From: Cylindrospermum sp. FACHB-282
GTDB taxonomy: Bacteria; Cyanobacteriota; Cyanobacteriia; Cyanobacteriales; Nostocaceae
Direction of reading: 5' to 3'
DNA length: 64,000 nucleotides
Assembly (NCBI RefSeq): GCF_014697195.1
Contig: NZ_JACJRJ010000010.1
Location: forward strand, 62,001-126,000
Position numbers and translations under genes: made by a program. Positions 1-9,357 of this stretch are shown here, in pieces. The notes below the pieces were generated by a model, which worked only from the letters and a program-made list of their open reading frames with translations, was not told the DNA's origin and did not search any database. Position 1 is the stretch's first letter. Every line of letters starts with the position of its first letter.

Positions 1-1109
1 TGGGAATGTACCGTTTTACTACCAGCGATATAGTCATCAGCGATATCGGTTGCAATGTAGCCTAAAGGTAGAGATTTCGCCGCCCAGGTTTGTTGCGCTT
101 CTTCATTGGGTACAGTTAAAGAGATAATAGTTTTAGCACCGAATTGAGGAGCGAGTTTGGTCAATTCATTTTGCAACTTGACCTCATTAACTTCTTGATC
201 CCCTCGGATGCTCACCAAAACCAACACCGTCAACCCATTATCATAAACAGTCTGGTAAAGGACATTTTTGACAACTTGGGTAGGAGAACAACTGAGTAAT
301 TTACACAACTTCTCAATTGTGTCAGTTCCCGGTGTTGGCTGTTTTTGGTAAGTTGTAAATATTGAAGTTTCAGCATCAGCAGCAAGAGAAACCGCCTTTT
401 CGACGTTAGCGGCATATTTGCCATCTTCGGTGTAGAGAACTTCATCTTCTCCAGCTTCCGCTAACACCATAAATTCTGTCGAACCAGAACCACCAATTGC
501 ACCAGAATCAGCTTCAACTGCACGAAAAGCCAAACCAGAACGCCGCAGCATATTACTGTAGGCTGTGTACATATCCTGGTAAGTTGCTTTCAGGCTTTCT
601 TCATCAGCATGGAAAGAATAACCGTCCTTCATAATAAATTCTCGTCCGCGCATCAAACCAAAGCGGGGACGAATCTCATCGCGGAACTTGGTTTGAATTT
701 GGTAGAGATGCAGCGGTAGTTGACGATATGAGCGAATCATATCACGGGCAACAGTTGTAATTACTTCTTCATGAGTGGGGCCTAATCCTAATTGTTGCTC
801 ACGACGGTCAATTAGGGAAAACATAATTCCCTCAGCTTTGGTGTAGGTATCCCAACGTCCCGATTCTTTCCATAATTCAGCCGGTTGTAATTGGGGTAAC
901 AAACATTCTTGGGCGCCGGTGGCGTTCATTTCTTCCCGGACAATTTGGGAGACTTTTTGCAGTACCCGCCACATCAGCGGCAGATAAGCATAGATACCGC
1001 TACCGATGCGACGGATATAACCTGCACGGAGTAATAATTTATGGCTGGGAATTTCCGCATCAGCAGGATCATCCCGTAGTGTTACAAATAACATTTGTGA
1101 CAGTCGCAT
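1..1109 (-). CDS. proS: Prolyl-tRNA synthetase, 5' part (runs off the window)
   Basis: Charges tRNA-Pro with proline in the cytoplasm. The reverse strand is open from an ATG at 1109 to the window edge, about 369 codons. It starts MRLSQMLF and includes the class II motif 2 region ([19 protein letters not shown]) and the GPTHEE motif-like stretch near residue 115. The later part (about residue 220 on) corresponds to the insertion/editing domain of bacterial ProS. The C-terminal end is outside the window. The start is supported by the family N-terminus. A typical cyanobacterial ProS is about 600 aa, so roughly 60% is present. Confidence 0.95.
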   Translation of the reverse strand, partial: MRLSQMLFVTLRDDPADAEIPSHKLLLRAGYIRRIGSGIYAYLPLMWRVLQKVSQIVREEMNATGAQECLLPQLQPAELWKESGRWDTYTKAEGIMFSLIDRREQQLGLGPTHEEVITTVARDMIRSYRQLPLHLYQIQTKFRDEIRPRFGLMRGREFIMKDGYSFHADEESLKATYQDMYTAYSNMLRRSGLAFRAVEADSGAIGGSGSTEFMVLAEAGEDEVLYTEDGKYAANVEKAVSLAADAETSIFTTYQKQPTPGTDTIEKLCKLLSCSPTQVVKNVLYQTVYDNGLTVLVLVSIRGDQEVNEVKLQNELTKLAPQFGAKTIISLTVPNEEAQQTWAAKSLPLGYIATDIADDYIAGSKTVHS

Positions 1110-1492
1110 CGTTTTTTCCCTTTCTAGAATTACTAATTTGTCTATCAAGTTTATAAAATACCTGGCGATGAGAAATCGCTAGGGTAGCTTATAGCGGTTT
1201 TAGCTTGGATACAATACGCTGTAGGGGCACAGCCAGGGCGAATGGAATTCGCTACACAAACAAAGTCCGCCTCCGCGGACTAAGGAAAAATTAAGGGTTT
1301 GAAACCCAGGTCGGTGGCCCTCCCTTTGGGAAGCCGCTACGCGTCTTGCCTGTGTAGACGCGGTTTCTAACCGCCCTTTTAACTACGAATGATCTGTATT
1401 GCACACAAATAAACACTGCAATAAAAAAACTCTATAAACATTTTCATTGTTCAGTCTAAACTGTCTCATCGCAACTTCAGGCGTAAACTACC
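1110..1492. other. Intergenic region with small hairpin repeats
   Basis: No convincing gene. It holds a perfect hairpin near 1264-1282 (AGTCCGC and GCGGACT arms) and fragments of dispersed cyanobacterial repeats around 1330-1375. It probably contains the divergent promoters of proS and the acyltransferase, but I see no clear -10/-35 pair. Confidence 0.5.
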
Positions 1493-1501
1493 TTGACCGA
1501 T

Positions 1502-2884
1502 ATGATTTATCAAGCACAACCACCCCTAGAGTTTATCCCGCCGGCGTTTAATCCGTTATTTCTCCGATTTTTTCATCTGTTGTTACCGAACTTGATCCGC
1601 TGGCAAACACCTATCAGCGAAATTGAAGCAGATAACGTCGAAGAGTTGGTGGATCTTTATCGCCAGTTTCAGGAAGGTAAAATCCGCTTTATGCTGGCTT
1701 TTCGCCACCCGAAAACGGATGATCCATTTGCTTTAACCTACTTGTCTTCGCAACTCGTACCCAAGATAGCGCGATCGCAAGGTATAACGCTACAGTCTCC
1801 GATTCATGCTCATTTTATCTACGATCGCGGAATTCCTCTATGGGCGGGTAGCTATGTCGGCTGGGTGGCTTCTCGTTTAGGTGGTACTCCCATTCAGCGG
1901 GGTAAGGCTGACTGGGCGGGGTTACGTTCAGCGCGGGATTTGTTTGCTAATGGCAAATTCCCGATGGCTGCGGCGCCAGAAGGTGCAACTAATGGTTTAT
2001 CGGAGATTATCAGCCCTTTAGAACCGGGAATCGCCCAAATGGGTTTTTGGTGCGCTGAGGATTTGCTGAAGGCTGGACGCTCTGAGCAGGTTTTAATTGT
2101 ACCAGTTGGGATTAAATATAGTTATGTGGATGCGCCTTGGGATGCGATCGCCAATTTGTTAAGCGAATTAGAAGCCGCTAGTGGTTTACCTCTGAATCAA
2201 GGTAATGTCGCTTCTGTGGAGTCCCTTTATCCTCGGCTGTTGACTTTGGCAGAACATTTATTATCTTTGATGGAGCAATTTTACACCCGTTTCTATCATC
2301 AAAAACTGCCAGATGCCAAGATTACAGATAAGGAAATTACAGATAGAAATGAAGCCCTCTCACATCGATTACAAGCTGTAATGAATGTAGCGTTATTTAT
2401 TTCAGAGCAGTATTTTGATTTATCATCAAGAGGTAATTGGACTGACCGTTGTCGGCGGGTAGAACAAGCGGGATGGAATTATATATTTAGAGAAGAGTTT
2501 AAGGATATTACAGCATTATCGCCCATTGAGAAAGCTTTAGGCGATCGCATAGCTGAAGAAGCAAATTCTCGAATGTGGCACATGAGGTTGGTAGAAAGTT
2601 TTGTGGCGGTTTCTACTAGTTACATCCTCGAAAAACCAACGGTAGAAAGGTTCGCTGAAACAACTTTAATTTTATGGAATATGGTAGCCAAAATCAAGGG
2701 TAATTATCCTTCCCCGCGTCCGCAATTGGGTAAGCAAAAAGTAAAAATTACTGTGGGAAAACCGTTATCTGTTTCTGACCGGTTTCCGGGTTACAAAACT
2801 AATCGCGTCGGTGCAAAGCAAGCTGTTGCTGAGTTAACAAATGATTTACAGCAAGCCTTGGAGGGAATGATTACCAAGGGATGA
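1502..2884 (+). CDS. 1-acyl-sn-glycerol-3-phosphate acyltransferase-like protein
   Basis: Likely transfers an acyl chain during membrane lipid synthesis. It has the PlsC-family HX4D box (HPKTDD, about residue 75) and a later EG motif (APEGATNG, about residue 160). At about 460 aa it is longer than the simple 240-aa PlsC enzymes, and its C-terminal half (from about residue 270) is of unknown function. An upstream in-frame TTG at 1493 could add three residues; the ATG at 1502 is preferred, although neither has a clear ribosome-binding site. It stands alone between divergent proS and the next gene. Confidence 0.8.
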   Translation: MIYQAQPPLEFIPPAFNPLFLRFFHLLLPNLIRWQTPISEIEADNVEELVDLYRQFQEGKIRFMLAFRHPKTDDPFALTYLSSQLVPKIARSQGITLQSPIHAHFIYDRGIPLWAGSYVGWVASRLGGTPIQRGKADWAGLRSARDLFANGKFPMAAAPEGATNGLSEIISPLEPGIAQMGFWCAEDLLKAGRSEQVLIVPVGIKYSYVDAPWDAIANLLSELEAASGLPLNQGNVASVESLYPRLLTLAEHLLSLMEQFYTRFYHQKLPDAKITDKEITDRNEALSHRLQAVMNVALFISEQYFDLSSRGNWTDRCRRVEQAGWNYIFREEFKDITALSPIEKALGDRIAEEANSRMWHMRLVESFVAVSTSYILEKPTVERFAETTLILWNMVAKIKGNYPSPRPQLGKQKVKITVGKPLSVSDRFPGYKTNRVGAKQAVAELTNDLQQALEGMITKG

Positions 2885-2988
2885 TAAGGACGAAATATTA
2901 ATAATTAGCTTAACCTGTTAATTGCTACCTAAGTCATTGTATAATTTATAAGTTTTAACCCTATCTACTAAAAGGTTATAAAACTTAA

Positions 2989-3570
2989 TTGACTACCATT
3001 GGCAGTTATCAGGTAAAAGTCCTAATCCAATCAGCATCTGAGGAAACTGCTTTGATTTCTCCAGCTAGCGCAGATGATATGCCCACGAATTGGTCTTGTA
3101 ACTGGGTAAATTTTTGGCGAAATATGGATTTTGAGTGTCAAAACATAGTCAAAATCGTATATGACGGTCAAATTTGGGGATTAGTGCATTACAGTTTGTA
3201 TCCATATTTTTATCCCGTTCCTGCTCCTCCCAGATTTATAGAAATAGCACATATAGAAGCCCACCCTACCAGTCGAGGCAAGGAGACAGAACGGTTCATA
3301 GAACCAATTGGCAAATGGTTAATATGGTATGCAACAAAGGTTGCTTTTGAGTTTTGTCAAACAGAAGCTGACGAGCCGCTAGTTATCCTAGAAGCTTTCG
3401 ATACTGCTGTGTCATACTATAGAGACAAGGTTCAGATGGAGTATCTTGGTTTCTCACTTAGCACTCCTGGAGAAGATTTATATGGCTTCAGATTCTCACG
3501 AACAGCAGCAGCAGAATTCTGTCAGCGACACGAAAGCCAATTGGGAGGAGCAAAGCTATATGAACAGTGA
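2989..3570 (+). CDS. GNAT acetyltransferase-like protein
   Basis: A 193-aa protein. The segment around residues 85-165 (EIAHIEAHPTSRG, then a region with a paired tyrosine followed by LGF) reads like the acetyl-CoA-binding and C-terminal part of GNAT N-acetyltransferases. The substrate is unknown. The open frame begins at a TTG (2989) with AAAGG about 13 bp upstream; the next in-frame ATG is far inside, so the TTG start is likely but not certain. The stop overlaps the start of the next gene by 11 bp, suggesting translational coupling. Its partner could be a toxin-antitoxin mate, but gene order and family do not prove this. Confidence 0.55.
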   Translation: MTTIGSYQVKVLIQSASEETALISPASADDMPTNWSCNWVNFWRNMDFECQNIVKIVYDGQIWGLVHYSLYPYFYPVPAPPRFIEIAHIEAHPTSRGKETERFIEPIGKWLIWYATKVAFEFCQTEADEPLVILEAFDTAVSYYRDKVQMEYLGFSLSTPGEDLYGFRFSRTAAAEFCQRHESQLGGAKLYEQ

Positions 3571-3913
3571 TGAAATCAGAGCAGGGTCAAGGGAGATGAT
3601 GACTCATGCCCAAAGGCAAGCTTTTTTAAAAACATCTTCTTTGGGAAAACTATTCGGAGTTGCACATTTGTTGCCTGAAGTTACGGAGGTAAAAGAAGAG
3701 ATACCAAAATATTTATCACACCTGAAGCGAGTACGGGGACTATTTAAAGATGGGGAACTAAAAAATGATCAGCATTATTCTAAAAGATTTCGCAATCTGG
3801 TTGATATGCGGATGAATCACCCTGGAAACACTTTAGATAAATCCAGAAATAAATCAGGGAAAGATGGGAGATTAACAAATTCATTAGGCAGAAAAATCAA
3901 CTTGCGACGATAA
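3560..3913 (+). CDS. Small conserved protein coupled to the GNAT-like gene
   Basis: About 117 aa from the ATG at 3560, which has a strong GGGAGGAG ribosome-binding site just upstream inside the end of the preceding gene. The same frame is open from 3446, but that part only shadows the GNAT-like gene. The protein is basic and polar, without recognised motifs or membrane segments. Its last 30 or so codons overlap the end of the convergent Uma2 gene by 97 bp, so the true C-terminus may have been altered by insertion of one gene into the other. I do not recognise the family. Confidence 0.5.
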   Translation: MNSDEIRAGSREMMTHAQRQAFLKTSSLGKLFGVAHLLPEVTEVKEEIPKYLSHLKRVRGLFKDGELKNDQHYSKRFRNLVDMRMNHPGNTLDKSRNKSGKDGRLTNSLGRKINLRR

Positions 3914-4392
3914 CCAAATTTAGCTTGGGAATCTTGATAAGGTTCGCTGTAACACTCTAGACAATTATTTAATAAATTAAATATCCAATAATCAGAAATA
4001 TCTGCTTCTGCATAAAGAGGTAATTTCACCTCTTGGTCATATTTTAAAGAGGAATCTGCAATTTCAATTAAAACTAAGATATCAGCAGGGCTGGGATCAT
4101 TTGCCAGATAGTCATCAGGATGATTTGGCACAATCGCCAAATCAGGTTCTGGTTCACTGTTGTCAGAAATAATAATTGGTTCTTGTCCTCTAAGAGTCGC
4201 CTTTTCTGCAACTATTTTGAATAGCTCTCGATACAACCGAGTATTGCAAACAGAATGCGGTTTACCTTTTGCAGCCATCTGAATTATTTCACCCTTAATT
4301 AGCTCAACTCGGTCATTCTCCCCAAAGAAGCCGAGTTCTGCTAGACGGTGATATTCAGCTATAGTGAAGCGTTTAGCAGTGACTACAGTCAT
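3817..4392 (-). CDS. Uma2 family (DUF820) endonuclease-like protein
   Basis: 191 aa with the typical Uma2 order: N-terminal FTIAEYHRLAELGFFGENDRVE, IKGEIIQM near residue 35, EPEPDLAIV near residue 82, LIEIADSS near residue 107 and YAEADISDYWIF near residue 126. The family has a PD-(D/E)XK nuclease-like fold and is strongly expanded in cyanobacteria; its biological role is unclear. A divergent copy lies in element 1 at 22265-22918. The 3' end overlaps the convergent small gene. Confidence 0.85.
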   Translation of the reverse strand: MTVVTAKRFTIAEYHRLAELGFFGENDRVELIKGEIIQMAAKGKPHSVCNTRLYRELFKIVAEKATLRGQEPIIISDNSEPEPDLAIVPNHPDDYLANDPSPADILVLIEIADSSLKYDQEVKLPLYAEADISDYWIFNLLNNCLECYSEPYQDSQAKFGYRRKLIFLPNEFVNLPSFPDLFLDLSKVFPG

Positions 4393-4527
4393 AAAAACTA
4401 CGGGAGTACAGAGCTATTGATATTTTAACTCTTTACTCAAAATTTAAGTAAATAGACCACGCGGTAGGGGCACAGCAATGCTGTACCCCTACTGTAAATA
4501 ATGCATATTTAATTTTTACTGCTAGGT

Positions 4528-5070
4528 CTATTGAGTGAGGTGATTTTCTAGCAAAGATGCGATCGCCGCTGGTTGAAGCTTCTTGTACTCCTTTTTACCA
4601 ATGGTTAAAAAGCAGTTAGGGGCGCTGCTGCAACGTTTTTGGCAATCGGTATGCTCAATTGTGACTTTGTCCAACAAACCGCGATCGCACAAAGTCTTCT
4701 CTAATTCTGATAATAACCCCTTACCACCCCGCTTGAGGCAACCAGATTTTTGACATACCATAATCTTGGCTTTAGGTTGGGGTGCTAGATTGTCAACTGG
4801 ACAAAAGCCAATTTGATTTACCCGCGAAACTTTGAGTTTAATTTTACCTGTCCGTGGGTTTAACTTACAAATACCACAAACGCTAACTTGCTCACCAGAA
4901 ACCAAAGATAAACCTAGAGACAAGCGTAACTCTTTAGGCAATTTAATTAGCACATTTCCCGATGAAATCGCCAATTGCAAGTATTTATATTTTCCAGGCT
5001 TATCTCCCACAAAACCGAGAAACTGCCCCTCGATGTTCAACTCCGATAACGTCAAGTATTTTTCACCCAT
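4528..5070 (-). CDS. Protein with C-terminal thioredoxin-like [2Fe-2S] ferredoxin domain
   Basis: About 180 aa from the ATG at 5070 (a GTG at 5112 would add 14 residues). The N-terminal half is a small beta-rich domain of unknown role. From about residue 100 follows a thioredoxin-like [2Fe-2S] ferredoxin domain with cysteines in CQKSGCLKRGG and, about 35 residues later, CQKRCSSAPNC. It lies just after nifT on the same strand, about 140 bp away, so it may be expressed with the nif genes and act as an electron carrier, but this is inferred only from position. Confidence 0.7.
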   Translation of the reverse strand: MGEKYLTLSELNIEGQFLGFVGDKPGKYKYLQLAISSGNVLIKLPKELRLSLGLSLVSGEQVSVCGICKLNPRTGKIKLKVSRVNQIGFCPVDNLAPQPKAKIMVCQKSGCLKRGGKGLLSELEKTLCDRGLLDKVTIEHTDCQKRCSSAPNCFLTIGKKEYKKLQPAAIASLLENHLTQ

Positions 5071-5207
5071 GTTCAGCAACTCAAATTCCAAATAGAAAAT
5101 AATAAACCCCACTCTAATGGGGCGATGTTGCTCATCTAGAGGAAGAAGGAAGAAGTAAAAACCTTTTTTTACCTTTTACCTTCTCTCTTCATTGTCGTGT
5201 GGAGTTT

Positions 5208-5411
5208 TTATGCGAGGCGTTTAGCTTCTACAGTTTGAGGTAAATTTTTAGATTCTGGCAAATTGGCAAATTCCAATTCCCAACCATTTGCTAAAGTTAA
5301 AATCTTCCCTTGCTCGCTGTCTATTTGTTTTACAACTTCTTCTTCTAGGTCTTTTTTGGCAACGTAGACAACCAAAGTACCAGCATCATTCATCCGTAGC
5401 ATTACTTTCAT
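5208..5411 (-). CDS. nifT: NifT/FixU family protein
   Basis: 67 aa, starting [11 protein letters not shown], with the DLEEEV and the hydrophobic/aromatic pattern LANGWELEF of NifT/FixU. The exact role is unknown; in diazotrophs it is co-expressed with nitrogenase maturation genes. Its ATG overlaps the nifZ stop by 4 bp (ATGA), so nifV-nifZ-nifT form a tightly coupled minus-strand operon. Confidence 0.9.
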   Translation of the reverse strand: MKVMLRMNDAGTLVVYVAKKDLEEEVVKQIDSEQGKILTLANGWELEFANLPESKNLPQTVEAKRLA

Positions 5412-5674
5412 GGAGTTTCCTCAACAGATTCTATTTCTTTCTTTTTACAACCGACAACGAACCCTGTATTTAAGAAATGCACGGCATAAATATAGGAACT
5501 CTGTAAATATGTGCCTATACTTGCTATATAACCAACTTCTCCCTTTTGCGCTAAAACTGCCCCAATTTCTTGACCGGGAAATGTACCATCATTTTTGATC
5601 AATTTGCGAATTCGCACTTTTTGACCAATTTCAAAAGCGGGTGGTAAGTCTAGTTCTAATTCATCGCGTTGCAT
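5408..5674 (-). CDS. nifZ: Nitrogenase MoFe protein maturation factor NifZ
   Basis: 88 aa; [21 protein letters not shown] and the [14 protein letters not shown] segment are characteristic of NifZ, which takes part in P-cluster maturation on the NifDK tetramer. The start overlaps the 3' end of nifV by 14 bp and the stop overlaps nifT by 4 bp, consistent with coupled translation. Length is usual for the cyanobacterial family. Confidence 0.92.
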   Translation of the reverse strand: MQRDELELDLPPAFEIGQKVRIRKLIKNDGTFPGQEIGAVLAQKGEVGYIASIGTYLQSSYIYAVHFLNTGFVVGCKKKEIESVEETP

Positions 5675-6794
5675 GAGAAAACCTCTGTTCTCTTACTAAA
5701 GTCAACAGTTCTTCTGTAGTGAGGCAGCGTTTTTTCAATACCGACTGTTGGCGCACTACATCTAAAACAGACTGAGTTTCTTCTGGGTTCAAAAAGATGC
5801 CGTACTGTTCTAGCAAATTAGAAATTAAATGCCGTCCAGAATGCTTACCCAGAACTAAACGCCGTTCCCAACCTACTTCTTCAGGAGCATAAGGTTCGTA
5901 AGTTACTGGGTTTTGCAGCACACCATGTGCATGAATACCAGACTCGTGAGCAAAGGTGTTTTCTCCAACGATTGCCTTCCAAGGTGGGACGTTAGCACCT
6001 GATGCAGAAACAACTAATTGAGATAGTTCCAACAAACGCGGAGTATCAATACCTAAATCGATGCCATAGATGCGTTTCATCGCCATGACAACTTCTTCTA
6101 AAGCTGCATTTCCAGCCCTTTCACCTAACCCGTTAACGGTGGTATTTACAGATGTGGCTCCACCTTTAATGCCAGCTAAAGCATTAGCAGTTGCTAGACC
6201 AAAATCGTTATGGGTGTGAATTTCTAAAGGAATCGATAAAGCTGATACTAATCGCTTGACTTTTGTCAGAGTGGTGAAGGGGTCAAGTACTCCTACAGTA
6301 TCGCAGAAACGAAACCTTGATGCACCCCATTCTTGAGCATTTAGTGCTACATCTAAGAGAAAACTTTCATCAGCCCTAGAAGAATCTTCTCCTCCCACGG
6401 CTACCCAAAGACCATTATCTAGAGCGAAGTGAATACAGTCTTTAAGTTTTTGTAAACTTACCCGCCATTGACCATGAAATTTAGCGGCGATTTGAATACC
6501 AGAAACGGGAATAGCAATATGTACTCGCTCTAGTCCGCAGGCGATAGAAGCTTTAATATCTGACATGACGGCGCGGTTCCAGCCTAGGAGTTTGGCTTCT
6601 AAACCTAAGTCAGAAATTGCCATAATTGCGTGTTTTTCTGCTTCACCCATGGCCGGAATACCGACTTCTAACTCAGGGATACCAATGGCATCGAGAAATT
6701 TGGCGATCGCTACTTTTTCTTCTAAGGTAAAAGCAACGCCTGCTGCTTGTTCTCCATCACGTAATGTAGTGTCATTAATTATGATTTGATTCAT
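5661..6794 (-). CDS. nifV: Homocitrate synthase NifV
   Basis: Condenses acetyl-CoA with 2-oxoglutarate to homocitrate, the organic ligand of FeMo-cofactor. About 377 aa with a TIM-barrel DTTLRDGEQ motif near the N-terminus and the metal-binding HTHNDFG motif about residue 200, followed by the GLGERAGNA loop. The ATG at 6794 is preferred because AGAGAGGA lies about 9 bp upstream; a longer frame from 6824 would place that site inside the gene. It heads the nifV-nifZ-nifT group. Confidence 0.95.
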   Translation of the reverse strand: MNQIIINDTTLRDGEQAAGVAFTLEEKVAIAKFLDAIGIPELEVGIPAMGEAEKHAIMAISDLGLEAKLLGWNRAVMSDIKASIACGLERVHIAIPVSGIQIAAKFHGQWRVSLQKLKDCIHFALDNGLWVAVGGEDSSRADESFLLDVALNAQEWGASRFRFCDTVGVLDPFTTLTKVKRLVSALSIPLEIHTHNDFGLATANALAGIKGGATSVNTTVNGLGERAGNAALEEVVMAMKRIYGIDLGIDTPRLLELSQLVVSASGANVPPWKAIVGENTFAHESGIHAHGVLQNPVTYEPYAPEEVGWERRLVLGKHSGRHLISNLLEQYGIFLNPEETQSVLDVVRQQSVLKKRCLTTEELLTLVREQRFSHATR

Positions 6795-6998
6795 CCCAAC
6801 CATTCCTCTCTTGGAATTATTCATAATATGTTTTTTCTACAATTCCTAGTAATGGTAGATGCTAGATTAATTGCTGAATACTTAAGGCAAATGCTAAAAA
6901 CATCACCATGCTTAATGCATGATTTGTCATTCTTACTTAAATATTACATAATGATTCACACTGCATCTGTATGACAAGGAACTAAATTTTGGTATAAT

Positions 6999-7118
6999 TT
7001 ACGAATGGTTTTCCGAGGGTGGCTTGGGAATTTTGGCAAATAACAAATAGCTGACATAACTATTAGTAATTCCCAAAAAAATTAAGATGCTTAGTCCAGC
7101 AATCAAGTTAGAAATCAT
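6999..7118 (-). CDS. Small single-span membrane protein (39 aa) between nifV and a DUF2949 gene
   Basis: An open frame from ATG 7118 to TAA 6999. It starts MISNLIAGLSILIFLG and has one hydrophobic stretch (about residues 5-28) followed by a short proline-rich polar tail (KIPKPPSENHS). A GAGG sequence about 8 bp before the ATG is a plausible ribosome-binding site. It lies in the same orientation as nifP and nifV. I do not recognise it; its size resembles small photosystem or cytochrome-complex subunits but no family match is claimed. It could be a chance frame, but the charge pattern and ribosome-binding site argue against that. Confidence 0.5.
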   Translation of the reverse strand: MISNLIAGLSILIFLGITNSYVSYLLFAKIPKPPSENHS

Positions 7119-7193
7119 GTTACTAGCCTCATATTTTTTCTATTGTTGACCTGTAGATCCGCAATCTGCTTAAAAGTTTGACTTGTAGGTTAA

Positions 7194-7391
7194 CTAAGGG
7201 TGGTCTGCTAGCCAATCAAAAATTCGCTCTAGTTGCTCTAAATTAACTAGACCATACTGCCAGAGGAGCATAGGTAAAGGGCCATTCTCTAACTCACGGT
7301 GTCGCAATGCTACAGCAATATCAGCATTTGAAAGTTCGAGTTCATTGTGCAAAAAATGGAGTAATTTTATATTGATGTTGCGATGTACCAT
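7194..7391 (-). CDS. DUF2949-like small protein
   Basis: About 65 aa from the ATG at 7391 (an upstream start at 7409 would add six residues). The segment ELSNADIAVALRHRELE followed by GPLPMLLWQYGLVNLEQL is like the cyanobacterial DUF2949 family, small helical proteins of unknown role. It lies in the nifP-to-nifV gene row on the same strand, with 331 bp of noncoding sequence before it. Confidence 0.65.
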   Translation of the reverse strand: MVHRNINIKLLHFLHNELELSNADIAVALRHRELENGPLPMLLWQYGLVNLEQLERIFDWLADHP

Positions 7392-7409
7392 AATCAATCG
7401 GACGTTCAA

Positions 7410-7740
7410 AGTTATTGAGCCAAGAAGAAATTAAAGAAGTGAAATTCCAAGTTATACTTGCTAATTTCGCCCTGATCAGGAAAAATTTGTCAGGATTTTT
7501 TAGATTGAGCAGGGTGGCAGAAACCCAAGGTTAGACTAACTATCTGCAATCTGCAAGAGAATTTGTTAGTGAATAGTAACTTCAGCTTGCCAGGAGAATA
7601 AATCATACGTGCATGATAAATTTTTTCCTGATCTTTTTTGGCTGAAGTATTCTAAATACACTCATCTGCACCCGATGCGCTATCACTCACACACTTGTGA
7701 AAAGAAAATATCTTGACCTCTGCCACTTGATATTCAGCAC
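7410..7740. other. Intergenic region inside the nifP-nifV row
   Basis: 331 bp without a supported gene. It is AT-rich, with short inverted repeats near 7479-7500 (around TGATCAGG and TGTCAGGA). I see no firm promoter or terminator. Confidence 0.4.
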
Positions 7741-8004
7741 TCAAAACTCAGCGCTATAATTCCAGCAATGCTCTAGCCAGTCTAGTAATTCTTGGCGAGT
7801 AGCCAGAAATTGCATAACTATACTGTGGACAAGAATTGCTGTTAGTAAACTGTTTACTTGTACGTGCAAAGAACCATCAGGAAGACATGAAGAGGTAATC
7901 ATCAACTCTTGCAAACGGTGATATATTGAATAGCGATCGCTTAAAGGAATCTGCAAAACTTGATCGCCTAGAGCAACATAACTACAATTGGGGTACATAC
8001 TCAA
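7741..8004 (-). CDS. Conserved protein of unknown function coupled to nifP
   Basis: 87 aa; its ATG overlaps the nifP stop by 4 bp (8001-8004), so the two are translationally coupled. No motifs, signal peptide or long membrane segment are evident; the C-terminal part (from about residue 55) is moderately hydrophobic ([16 protein letters not shown]) and might be a buried helix. Small genes at this place next to nifP are known in Nostoc-type nif clusters, but their role is unknown. Confidence 0.7.
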   Translation of the reverse strand: MSMYPNCSYVALGDQVLQIPLSDRYSIYHRLQELMITSSCLPDGSLHVQVNSLLTAILVHSIVMQFLATRQELLDWLEHCWNYSAEF

Positions 8005-8807
8005 GAATCCTTTTGATTACTCATCAGGGTTTGCAGTTGTTGTTCTAATTGCTCAATTCGGGAGTGCAAAGAACTAAGCACAGTTGCTTCTACATCGGGT
8101 AGCAATCCATGTTCTAGGGGACAGAGTTTGTCACTTTGCTTCCGGGAAATAATTCGGCCCGGAACCCCGACAACAGTGGAATCTGGAGGGACATTCCGTA
8201 AGACAATTGAACCTGCACCAATGCGGACGCGATCGCCTATTTGCAGATTACCCAAAACCTTCGCACCTGATCCCACCACAACATTTGCACCCAAGGTAGG
8301 ATGACGTTTACCGCTTTCTTTCCCAGTTCCCCCAAGGGTGACACCCTGATAAATTAGTGTATAGTCTCCTACAATGGCAGTTTCACCAATGACAACACCC
8401 ATTCCGTGGTCAATAAACACACCTTTACCAATCTCTGCACCAGGGTGAATTTCAATTCCTGTCAAAAAGCGCCCCAAGTGAGAAATTAACCGGGGGATAA
8501 AACTTACTTTCCGCAGGTGTAACCAGTGAGCAAGACGATGCAAACAGAGTGCATGAAATCCAGGGTAGCAAAACACCACCTCTAGCCAATTACGTGCTGC
8601 TGGATCGCGCTCAAAGATGATCTGAAAATCGCTCAATAATGGCTCAAAAAAACCGCCAGAGAGTAGATTTTTCCACAGAGAAGTAGCTGCTGTATCCTGA
8701 ATCTTTGCTGTTTGGGTTTTACTGTCACTGTCTAAAGACTGTTGCATTGTTACTGTCTGGGTAAAAAAGCTTTGTGCTATTTTTATGCTTATATCAGTCC
8801 ACTCCAA
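8001..8807 (-). CDS. nifP: Nif-specific serine O-acetyltransferase NifP
   Basis: Makes O-acetylserine, the precursor of cysteine, to supply sulphur for Fe-S clusters of nitrogenase. 268 aa with a left-handed beta-helix of hexapeptide repeats from about residue 115 ([19 protein letters not shown], then [11 protein letters not shown], then [12 protein letters not shown]). The FIDHG segment holds the catalytic histidine region of SAT enzymes. The N-terminal ~45 residues are variable. It is the first gene of the minus-strand nif row and lies behind a promoter block shared with nifB. Confidence 0.93.
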   Translation of the reverse strand: MEWTDISIKIAQSFFTQTVTMQQSLDSDSKTQTAKIQDTAATSLWKNLLSGGFFEPLLSDFQIIFERDPAARNWLEVVFCYPGFHALCLHRLAHWLHLRKVSFIPRLISHLGRFLTGIEIHPGAEIGKGVFIDHGMGVVIGETAIVGDYTLIYQGVTLGGTGKESGKRHPTLGANVVVGSGAKVLGNLQIGDRVRIGAGSIVLRNVPPDSTVVGVPGRIISRKQSDKLCPLEHGLLPDVEATVLSSLHSRIEQLEQQLQTLMSNQKDS

Positions 8808-8836
8808 ACTGGACAGTACATCAGACGCTGATTGGA

Positions 8837-8983
8837 TCTATTGGAATGATTAAGGTTGTACTCAAGTACCTAAAACCCCCGCTCCAAGCATATTTGAAAT
8901 TTGCCTTGGGGTAGGGGTACTAGCTTTTTAAAATAGGGGTACTAGCTTTTATCGGGTGGGGGGTTCAGAACTTATGTACTCAA
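8837..8983 (-). promoter_or_regulatory. nifP promoter with composite motif array shared with nifB
   Basis: Read on the minus strand: TTGAGTACA (from 8983), CTGAACCCC (near 8969-8961), CTAGTACCCC (8945-8936), CTAGTACCCCTACCC (8923-8909), then TTGAGT (8865-8860), a 17-bp spacer and AATAGA (8842-8837) as likely -35/-10. The same words occur in the same order before nifB, with identical distances (38 and 60 bp from the first TTGAGTACA to the two CTxG boxes). A nif activator such as CnfR is a candidate ligand; this is inference. Confidence 0.65.
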
Positions 8984-9074
8984 CAGTAAAACCTTTGTTT
9001 GTGGAAGTTTGCAGCCATTTATGCCAGATATTTGGCGATAGATTAAGCTGTACTCATTTGGCCGGAAATCGAAT

Positions 9075-9088
9075 GTAGACAAGACTAC
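9075..9088. promoter_or_regulatory. Possible NtcA binding site (GTA-N8-TAC)
   Basis: GTAGACAAGACTAC matches the palindromic NtcA consensus GTA-N8-TAC exactly. It lies about 90 bp upstream of the nifP motif array and about 270 bp before the membrane-protein gene at 9358, with TATACT at 9103-9108 on the plus strand. Being a palindrome it could serve either direction. One match of this information content can arise by chance. Confidence 0.4.
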
Positions 9089-9357
9089 AACTAGCAATTC
9101 TGTATACTCAGCTACGATTATTAATTTATGATTTTGGTAGTTAACAAACTATTTTTTTGATTTTTGTTCTCGGTTGTTTTTGCTGTATGCAGAGATACGA
9201 AATCAAACCAGGAATATTATAATTTGAAAGTTATCAGAATTATAGGAACCCAATACAGCTTTCCTTTGATGAACGGGATGATATTAAATGGCCTATCTCC
9301 TAGACACTAACACGTATATCTATTATTATTGTATAATAATACTCATTGGCATTCCTC

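Noticed and set aside
3446-3559. Upstream extension of the small gene at 3560
   Set aside because: It lies wholly inside the GNAT-like gene, and the strong ribosome-binding site is at 3544-3549.
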